NCBI RefSeq assembly: GCF_004137085.1
Contig: NZ_QYBC01000005.1
Span: forward strand, 214,067-278,066
Source of the DNA: Lichenibacterium ramalinae
Lineage (GTDB): Bacteria > Pseudomonadota > Alphaproteobacteria > Rhizobiales > Beijerinckiaceae
Reading direction: 5' to 3'
Length of the DNA: 64,000 nt
Shown here: positions 58,773-64,000 of the stretch, one piece after another
Position numbering within the stretch: position 1 is the first letter of the stretch
Layout of the letters: each line of letters opens with the position of its first letter
The notes under the pieces: generated by a model
What the model was told of the DNA's origin: nothing
The model's input: the letters and a program-made list of their open reading frames with translations, nothing else
Database searches by the model: none
Program-made: the position numbers and the translations under genes

Positions 58773-58801
58773 ATAATACTTACGTAGCGTAAAGCAGTTT
58801 C

Positions 58802-58826
58802 ACCTCCGTGATCTTATCACGGAGGT
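58802..58826 (+). promoter_or_regulatory. Hairpin that sequesters the luxI ribosome-binding site
   Basis: ACCTCCGTGA pairs perfectly with TCACGGAGGT over ten base pairs around a TCTTA loop. The 3' arm contains the GGAGG ribosome site (58821-58825), five bases before the luxI ATG. If transcribed, it would strongly limit luxI translation. Confidence 0.75.
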
Positions 58827-58830
58827 TACG

Positions 58831-59469
58831 ATGATATATTTGGTGAATGGGGCGGATGCCGGGCAGTATCGGCAATGGATGGACGAGATGCATGTCATCC
58901 GGGCGAAAGTGTTCCGCGATCGCCTGGGCTGGGACGTCGAGGTCGAGGACGACCGCGAGCGGGACCGGTTCGACGCCGCCAACCCCCTCTACCTCCTGTC
59001 CGTCGATGGCCGGGGGCGCGTGCAGGGATCGCTGCGGCTGCTGCCGACGACGGGGCCGAACATGCTGCGCGACGTCTTTCCGAGCCTTCTCGAGCCCGGC
59101 GACATGGTGGAGAGCGCCACGATCTGGGAAAGCTCGCGCTTCTCGCTCGACCCCGACAGGGCCGCCGAGGTCACGTCCCGCAAGCTGAACCGGGTCACGA
59201 CCGAACTCCTGTGCGGCATCGTCGAGGTGGGGCTCATGGTGGGCCTGAGCTTCGTCGTCTCGGTGTTCGACGCCCGCATGGTGCGGATCTTTCGGGCGGC
59301 GCAATGCCCCGCCGACATGATCGGCACCCCTCGGAAGATCGGCAAGGCGATGACCTATGCCGGGCTGTTCGACATCTCGGAGGCGGCGTGGAACGCCATC
59401 GCGGCCGCCGGCGGCATCGGCGACCGCGTCATCAGCCGGGACAGCGACGCCCCTGCCCAGGCGGCTTGA
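58831..59469 (+). CDS. Acyl-homoserine-lactone synthase (LuxI family)
   Basis: A 212-residue autoinducer synthase that makes acyl-homoserine lactone from S-adenosylmethionine and acyl-ACP/CoA. Conserved elements are IRAKVFRDRLGWDVEVED (Arg, Phe, Trp, Asp), FDAANPLYLLSVD, GSLRLLPTTGPNML and the IWESSRFSLD segment near residues 91-108. It resembles MsaI/MlaI-type synthases of Methylobacterium. Expression is probably controlled by the upstream lux box and by the hairpin covering its ribosome site. Confidence 0.94.
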   Translation: MIYLVNGADAGQYRQWMDEMHVIRAKVFRDRLGWDVEVEDDRERDRFDAANPLYLLSVDGRGRVQGSLRLLPTTGPNMLRDVFPSLLEPGDMVESATIWESSRFSLDPDRAAEVTSRKLNRVTTELLCGIVEVGLMVGLSFVVSVFDARMVRIFRAAQCPADMIGTPRKIGKAMTYAGLFDISEAAWNAIAAAGGIGDRVISRDSDAPAQAA

Positions 59470-59579
59470 CGGGGCGGCCCGAACGCGAGGGACCGGCGGG
59501 GACAGCGGCCCGCCTGGCGGGGACAGCGGACGACCCGCTCCCCCGCCGTGCCGAAGCCGGTCGCGCCGGTCCCTCTCCG

Positions 59580-59990
59580 TCAGGGCAGCTTCTTGCCATC
59601 GGCGCCGAAGGACTTCAGGTAGGCCGTGACGTTGTCGATGTCGCTCTGACGCGACAGGCCCGCGAAGGCCATCTTGGTCCCGGGGACCTTGGCCTTGGGG
59701 TCCCTGATGTAGTCCTTGAACGTCGCCTCGTCCCAGACCAGGCCGGAGGTCTTCATCGCCTCCGAATAATTGTAGCCCGGCAGGCTGCCGGCGTGGCGGC
59801 CGATCAGCCCGTTGAGCTCGGGACCGACGGCCGTATGGGCGCCCTCGCCGATCTGGTGGCAGGACCGGCATTTCGTGAAGACCTTCTCGCCCATGCCGAC
59901 GTCGCCGACCGGCGGCGCATCCTCGGCGGCGGCGGCCCCGGCCGCCACCATGACCACTAGCCCCAGCAGGGCTGCCTTCAGCGCATCCAT
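59580..59990 (-). CDS. Class I cytochrome c (c2-like)
   Basis: A 136-residue periplasmic electron carrier. A Sec signal peptide (about 1-22, ending AAGAAAA) precedes a single heme-binding CRSCH motif at about residue 41-45 and the distal methionine in PGTKMAFAG at about 106. The GYNYSEAMKTSGLVWDEATF segment is typical of cytochrome c2/c550. The ATG at 59990 starts the signal peptide directly. Convergent with luxI. Confidence 0.93.
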   Translation of the reverse strand: MDALKAALLGLVVMVAAGAAAAEDAPPVGDVGMGEKVFTKCRSCHQIGEGAHTAVGPELNGLIGRHAGSLPGYNYSEAMKTSGLVWDEATFKDYIRDPKAKVPGTKMAFAGLSRQSDIDNVTAYLKSFGADGKKLP

Positions 59991-60116
59991 TCTGTCGACC
60001 TTCTCTCGTGCGGACCCCGTCCGCATGTCACGCCGGCGCGAAACACGCCAGCTTCAAAGCGCCGGGCGCGTCGCCGTTCCAGGCCGACGTCCAGCGCGCG
60101 CGAGGCCCGCCGTCGG

Positions 60117-60407
60117 TCAATCCCCGTTGCAGTCCGGCGTGTTGGCGTCGCCGGGCTGGAACCTGTCGGGATCGATGCCGGGATGGTCCCCCGGCAGGCG
60201 CTGAACGAATTCGTCGATCCGCTCGCTGGGGCGCGTCACCAGCCCGGAGGCACCCATCAGCGTGACGACGTCCTGCGGACGGTCGCGCAACGTTTCGGCG
60301 TGCACCTGTTCCAGGAAGCCCACGGCGTAGCGCACGGCCTCGGCCTCGTCCGGGGCCGCGAAGCCGTGCGGGTCCTGGGTCCCCACCGCCAGAATATAGT
60401 CCGCCAT
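60117..60407 (-). CDS. Small protein of unknown function
   Basis: A 96-residue acidic protein, MADYILAVGTQDPHGFAAPD onward, ending in a polar tail with DANTPDCNGD. No signal peptide or membrane segment. A GGGAGC ribosome site precedes the ATG at 60407. The pattern AVRYAVGFLEQVHAETLRDR suggests a helix; no family was recognised. It lies between the cytochrome c and the PAS-PAS-HTH regulator on the same strand, 206 bp from the latter. Confidence 0.55.
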   Translation of the reverse strand: MADYILAVGTQDPHGFAAPDEAEAVRYAVGFLEQVHAETLRDRPQDVVTLMGASGLVTRPSERIDEFVQRLPGDHPGIDPDRFQPGDANTPDCNGD

Positions 60408-60613
60408 GTCGATGCTCCCGGGCTCGTCCCGGGACCGGAACGCGGCGCGGGCCGGCAAGATCCGCCCGGGCCTGTCCGAGGACGACCGCGACATCGTGTT
60501 GGGCACGGCGATGTCGCGGTCTCCCGAGCCGGCGCGACGGTCGTCTGCCGCCGTCTCGCATTCAGCTACGGACGCGAAGGCGGAAGGTTTCGCCACCGCG
60601 TCCGTCGCTCGCA

Positions 60614-61654
60614 TCAGCGTTTGGCGATGGCGATGCCGCTGCCCTCGACGAGCAGGAAGACGATGCCGCCCGCCCGCAGGGCCGCCAGGGCCCGCGGCAG
60701 GCTCCGCGCCGCCTCGCCCAGGCCGTCCTCCTCGAGACGCCGGATGGTCGAGAGCGACAGCTTGCTGGCCCTGGCCAGGTCCGACATGGACCAATCCAGC
60801 AGGGCGCGCGCGCCGCGGATGTGGTTGCCCTTGATGCCCTCCTCCAACCCGCGCTTCAGGTCGCCCTCGGGCCGGAGCGCCGGGCCTTCGAGGCGGGACG
60901 CCAGGGTGGCCCACCCCTGGACCTCGCCGCGGTCGCTCTTGATCGGGACGTAGACGAAGCGGAAATCCCCGCTGCCGCCATCGGCCAGCACCAGCCGCTT
61001 GGCGATGGCGAAGGGCTCCTGGCCGCGCAGGCCGTCCCGGACGGTGTCGAGCACGCGCGATCGCTCCTCGGCGACCACGACGCTGAGGCAGTCGTCCTGG
61101 AACTCCGCCTGGGTGCATCCGGTCAGGCTCAGGATCTCGTCGGAGCCCGAGCGCGCCGAAGCCGTGTGGGCGGCGGTGTTGATCCAGGTCTGGGCGTAGT
61201 CGAACAGGGCGCGCCGACGGCGGCGCTCCTCGGCCTGGGCCCGCGCGGTCTGCTCCTGCTGGGTGACGTCGACCAGCATGGCGGCGGCCGATTGCGGGCG
61301 GCCTTCGGGGGTGAAGTAGACCTCGCCGCGGCTCGACAGGATCCGCATCGTCCCATCGGGACGGATGATCCTGAACGTCTGTTGCCGCAGCTGGCCGCCC
61401 TGGACGATGTCGGCGTGGGTTTCGAGCCCCGGGCGGTCGTCGGGATGGGCGAGGTTCAGCAGCAGGTCGTAGCTCGGAGCGACGCCGGCGGGCAGTCCGC
61501 ACATGCGGAACAGGTTCGGCGACCAAGCGTGGTGGTCCGGGCGGAAGGTCCAGATCCAGGCGCCGGTGAGGCCCTGCGCCTCCATGATGCGGGTGAAGTC
61601 CCGGGTGAAGGGCGCCATGTCGCCGGCGAAGGGCATCATCGCTTCAGGTGTCAT
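60614..61654 (-). CDS. PAS-PAS-HTH sensory transcription regulator (copy 2)
   Basis: A 346-residue paralogue of the protein at 47816-48946 with the same domain order. First PAS/PAC (about 15-140: GAWIWTFRPDHHAWSPNLFR, ending LVDVTQQEQTA), second PAS-like region (about 150-255, containing EILSLTGCTQAEFQDD), then the XRE-like HTH in the last 75 residues: HIRGARALLDWSMSDLARAS and STIRRLEEDG. The HTH blocks of the two proteins are highly alike, while the PAS parts differ, suggesting different inputs to a common DNA-binding module. Confidence 0.82.
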   Translation of the reverse strand: MTPEAMMPFAGDMAPFTRDFTRIMEAQGLTGAWIWTFRPDHHAWSPNLFRMCGLPAGVAPSYDLLLNLAHPDDRPGLETHADIVQGGQLRQQTFRIIRPDGTMRILSSRGEVYFTPEGRPQSAAAMLVDVTQQEQTARAQAEERRRRRALFDYAQTWINTAAHTASARSGSDEILSLTGCTQAEFQDDCLSVVVAEERSRVLDTVRDGLRGQEPFAIAKRLVLADGGSGDFRFVYVPIKSDRGEVQGWATLASRLEGPALRPEGDLKRGLEEGIKGNHIRGARALLDWSMSDLARASKLSLSTIRRLEEDGLGEAARSLPRALAALRAGGIVFLLVEGSGIAIAKR

Positions 61655-61938
61655 GATGCGTCACCAATCCCAGCCGCCCCGTGGTGGGACCGCCATTCCC
61701 AGGCACCGACGCGGCACGACGGGTTCTGGATCGCAGGGTCTGCAGCGCCCGGCCCGTCCTTCACGGAAGGTATGGCCGTCCTGCAGGCGGACACAACCGA
61801 ATGGGACGATACTCTAACCTGGGTGGATCGCAATGCAACCTGCGCCCGCGATCCGGACCCGCGCGGCTCTCCGGCCGAAGCGGGAAAGAAGTCTCAGGAG
61901 CGGGGCAGGACCGAAAGTCGGGGAAAGATCTGTCGTTA

Positions 61939-61992
61939 TGGCGCGGTCGAAGAGATTCGAACTCCTGACCCCCAGATTCGTAGTCTGGTGCG
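61939..61992 (-). tRNA. 3' remnant of tRNA-Arg(ACG), probable attachment site
   Basis: The minus strand shows the anticodon arm CCAGACTACGAATCTGG (anticodon ACG), variable loop, a T-arm around TTCGAAT and an acceptor 3' strand ending in an encoded CCA at 61939-61941. The 5' half (D-arm and acceptor 5' strand) is missing: sequence beyond 61992 does not match a tRNA. This is the typical scar left where a tyrosine integrase recombines inside a tRNA gene. It is not a functional tRNA. Confidence 0.85.
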
Positions 61993-62128
61993 TCGAGTGA
62001 GCATGAGGCAGCAGACATCAGCAAAAGAACTGATTTTCCTCGCTTTTCTCGTGACACCCTCAGATTTTTGTGAGCATTTGGAAGCACGAAGCGGCGCACT
62101 GTTGCTTCCGATTTGCTTCCGGTTTGGG

Positions 62129-63334
62129 ATGAAGCTCACCAAGGCCAACCTCGCGCGGTTCGTGTTCCCGGCCGGCAAGACCGAGCACGTCCTCTATGAC
62201 GAGGACCTCGCTGGCTTCGGCCTGCGCATGCACCCTGGCGGCCGGCGGACGTGGTTCGTCCAGTACCGGTTGGGGCAGAAACAGCGGCGGCTCAAGATCG
62301 GCACGGCCGATCAAATCGATGCTGAGGAGGCGCGGCGGAAAGCCAAGGCCGCCCTCGCCAAGGTGCACCTCGGCACCGACCCCGCGCTCGAGACCGAGGA
62401 GGCCAAAGCCCAGGCCGCTATCACCCTGACGCTCACGGTCGAGGACTACCTCGCTAGGTACGCTTCGAAGCGGCTGAAGCCGGGAAGCCTCGCCGAGGTC
62501 GAGCGGCATCTCCGGCGGCATTGGAAGCCGCTGGGCGAGCGCCCGCTGGCGTCGATCAAGCGCGCTCTCGTCGCGAAGCGGTTGGCGGAGATCGCCCGCG
62601 ACAATGGCCCGTTCGCCGCAAACCGGGCTCGAGCCGCGCTGTCGGCTCTCTTCAACTGGTCAATCGGCGAGGGCTTCGTCGACGACAACCCGGTAGCCGG
62701 CACGCACCTTCCTACGGAGGAGGTGAAGCGAGACCGTGTCCTGACCGACGACGAGGTTGCGCTCGTCTGGCAGCATGCCGGGGCAGGGGACTTCGGGCTC
62801 ATCGTCAAACTCCTCACTCTCACGGCGGCGCGACGCGACGAGGTCGGCAGCATGGCTTGGTCCGAGCTGCATGGGTCCACCTGGACGGTTCCGGGGGACA
62901 GGACCAAGAATGGTCGTCCCCACGAGTTGATGCTCCCACCGGCCGCCATGGCGGTGCTCGTGGCCCAGCCTGCACGTGAGGGCCGGGACCTCGTGTTCGG
63001 ATCCGGGTCAGGGCCGTTCTCGGGCTGGTCGAAGGCAAAGGCGGAACTCGATGCCCGCATGCTGGCGGTGCGGAAGGCCGAGCGCGGCGCCAAGGCGGTG
63101 CTGGAGCCCTGGCGGCTGCATGACCTGCGGAGAACCGCGGCAACCCGCATGGGCGACCTCGGCGTCCAGCCGCACGTCGTCGAGGCGGTGCTGAATCACA
63201 TCTCGGGATCGAAGGCCGGTGTCGCCGGGATCTACAATCGCGCGGCCTACCGCGACGAGAAGCGGGCGGCGCTGGTGTTGTGGGCCGACCGGCTAGCGGA
63301 ACTGACGGAGGCTAGTGATGGCACCGAAGGGTGA
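62129..63334 (+). CDS. Tyrosine site-specific integrase (P4-type)
   Basis: A 401-residue integrase. The N-terminal arm-type DNA-binding domain (about 15-80) has YDEDLAGFGLRMHPGGRRTW and YRLGQKQRRLKIGTAD, typical of DUF4102/P4-like integrases. A SAM-like core-binding domain (about 110-195) follows. The catalytic domain has Arg in LTAARRDEV, the HDLRRT box (His and Arg) and the active Tyr near IYNRAAYRDEK, preceded by a HI(S) motif. It probably catalysed integration at the adjacent tRNA-Arg remnant. Confidence 0.93.
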   Translation: MKLTKANLARFVFPAGKTEHVLYDEDLAGFGLRMHPGGRRTWFVQYRLGQKQRRLKIGTADQIDAEEARRKAKAALAKVHLGTDPALETEEAKAQAAITLTLTVEDYLARYASKRLKPGSLAEVERHLRRHWKPLGERPLASIKRALVAKRLAEIARDNGPFAANRARAALSALFNWSIGEGFVDDNPVAGTHLPTEEVKRDRVLTDDEVALVWQHAGAGDFGLIVKLLTLTAARRDEVGSMAWSELHGSTWTVPGDRTKNGRPHELMLPPAAMAVLVAQPAREGRDLVFGSGSGPFSGWSKAKAELDARMLAVRKAERGAKAVLEPWRLHDLRRTAATRMGDLGVQPHVVEAVLNHISGSKAGVAGIYNRAAYRDEKRAALVLWADRLAELTEASDGTEG

Positions 63335-63968
63335 CCCGCACGGGGCCACGGTGGCGGAGCGCGTTCGACTCCTTCGAGAGCCTGTGCGAACCGGCAACAT
63401 GACGCCACGCGAGGCGGACGATCAGGCCATCAGTGTCGGGCTGCCGCCCAGCTACGACGGCTTCGCAGATCTGGGCGACATCACCGTAGGCGTCACATGG
63501 TGGCTTCCGCTGGCGGTGTTCTTCTACGCCTGGCGCGACCTCAACCGGGTCCGCATCGAGTGGGAGCGATACCGAACGTGGGGTAGGTATCTCTGGCGCG
63601 ACCCGGTAACTGATCCTCAGGTCATGTCTCTGGAAGCGGCTGAGGAGATGCTGATCGATGACCTACGCGCTGGTCTGCTTAAAGCATTTGGAGCAACTGA
63701 AGATCGAGCGACGGTGCTGATCTCACATACAGAGTGGGAAACGCTTACAATTCAGAAGGAAAACCAGCTTTGGTGGGCCACCGATGAAAACGGAGCGGTC
63801 AGATACAAAGCTATTTTTGTGCTGCGTCACGAAGTCGTTCCTTTATGGCTGCAGGAGGTAGCGCTTGCTGCTGGTAGTTCAGCGCGCAGGGAGCGATCGG
63901 GATCCAGTCAAGGCGGTCGCATTCTAGAGTCTGTCAGGCACTTTTGGAACCATACCCTGTATGTCTGA
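63318..63968 (+). CDS. Element-encoded protein of unknown function
   Basis: A 216-residue protein overlapping the integrase end by 17 bases. The N-terminus is hydrophilic (MTPREADDQAISVGLPPSYD). One hydrophobic stretch (ITVGVTWWLPLAVFFYAW) at about residues 54-71 is a candidate membrane segment or buried helix. The rest is charged, with EAAEEMLIDDLRAGLLKAFG near 110. GC content falls in its second half. No family recognised; a cargo or element-maintenance role is unproven. Confidence 0.6.
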   Translation: MAPKGDPHGATVAERVRLLREPVRTGNMTPREADDQAISVGLPPSYDGFADLGDITVGVTWWLPLAVFFYAWRDLNRVRIEWERYRTWGRYLWRDPVTDPQVMSLEAAEEMLIDDLRAGLLKAFGATEDRATVLISHTEWETLTIQKENQLWWATDENGAVRYKAIFVLRHEVVPLWLQEVALAAGSSARRERSGSSQGGRILESVRHFWNHTLYV

Positions 63969-64000
63969 TGTAGGCGGCACATTCCTCGGGTGAGAACATG

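Larger units (their letters stand above)
61939..64000 (+). mobile_element. Left end of an integrative element at tRNA-Arg
   Basis: The tRNA remnant marks the junction. To its right come an integrase gene reading away from the junction and a gene of unknown function with clearly lower GC than the rest of the window (63640-63960). The element continues beyond the right edge, where an intact tRNA-Arg(ACG) is expected at the far junction. Element type (genomic island, ICE or prophage) cannot be told from 2 kb. Confidence 0.75.

Noticed and set aside
58772..58777. TATAAT as a simple LuxR-activated luxI -10 box
   Set aside because: It overlaps the end of the lux box, which would place the operator near -21 instead of near -42; it may be a separate promoter, a repression site or chance.
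61655..61938. A further gene between the PAS-PAS-HTH regulator and the tRNA scar
   Set aside because: Open frames here have no ribosome site or conserved motif; the stretch appears to be the regulator's promoter region plus flank.
61939..61992. A complete tRNA-Arg gene
   Set aside because: No D-arm or acceptor 5' strand can be found beyond 61992 that would pair with the 3' acceptor strand.

Overview
The window reads as a chromosomal segment of a GC-rich alphaproteobacterium of the order Hyphomicrobiales (Rhizobiales), most plausibly near Methylobacteriaceae/Beijerinckiaceae. The signs are an FtcR-type flagellar regulator next to flgB-flgC-fliE-flgG-flgA-flgI, the recA-alaS neighbourhood with an alphaproteobacterial SOS box, gapR (DUF2312), a thiOSGE operon under a TPP riboswitch, and a luxR-luxI pair. 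Family-level placement is inference from gene content; no search was run.

Layout. 1-5.5 kb (mostly minus strand): left-truncated shikimate kinase, a MazE/MazF-like toxin-antitoxin pair, a class I aminotransferase and the thiamine operon with its riboswitch. 5.7-8.5 kb: two glycosyltransferase-type genes around a decayed IS630 transposase. 8.7-13.8 kb: ftcR facing a basal-body/rod operon with overlapping genes. 13.8-27 kb: a membrane GGDEF protein, then an amide/peptide-use block (amidase, three M20 hydrolases, and an oligopeptide ABC transporter with a fused double ATPase). 26.7-31.3 kb: recA, alaS and a PilZ protein. 31.4-37.2 kb: yejA-yejB-yejE without an ATPase, and a PAS-HAMP chemoreceptor broken by a frameshift exactly at a 24-bp perfect palindrome. 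37.5-54.4 kb: housekeeping and signalling genes (GST, PAS-GGDEF, prolyl-tRNA deacylase, a glycosyltransferase/UDP-galactopyranose mutase fusion, cysK, a PAS-PAS-HTH regulator, gapR, Zn alcohol dehydrogenase, hisS, omega-aminotransferase, ohr). 54.5-61.7 kb: a BrnT-like toxin-antitoxin pair with an unusually long gene overlap, a tryptophanyl-tRNA synthetase/chorismate mutase fusion carrying one in-frame stop and preceded by a candidate Trp-Trp leader peptide, a HAD phosphatase, luxR-luxI with a palindromic lux box and a hairpin that covers the luxI ribosome-binding site, a cytochrome c, and a second PAS-PAS-HTH regulator. 61.9 kb to the right edge: the start of an integrated element, with a 3' tRNA-Arg(ACG) remnant followed by a tyrosine integrase and a gene of unknown function.

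How the parts work together. Cyclic-di-GMP synthesis and binding genes (two GGDEF proteins, one PilZ protein), the flagellar operon and a chemoreceptor share the window and could form a motility/sessility set. The central transporter plus amidase and M20 hydrolases look like a scavenging unit for amides or small peptides.

The most distinctive locus is 55.4-57.0 kb. A short reading frame ending in tandem Trp codons, mutually exclusive RNA stems and a TrpRS joined to a chorismate mutase suggest control of chorismate/tryptophan flow by charged tRNA-Trp. The present copy is interrupted by a CAA-to-TAA type change. The second most distinctive is the luxI leader, where a lux box and a ribosome-site hairpin would give two layers of control over signal synthesis.
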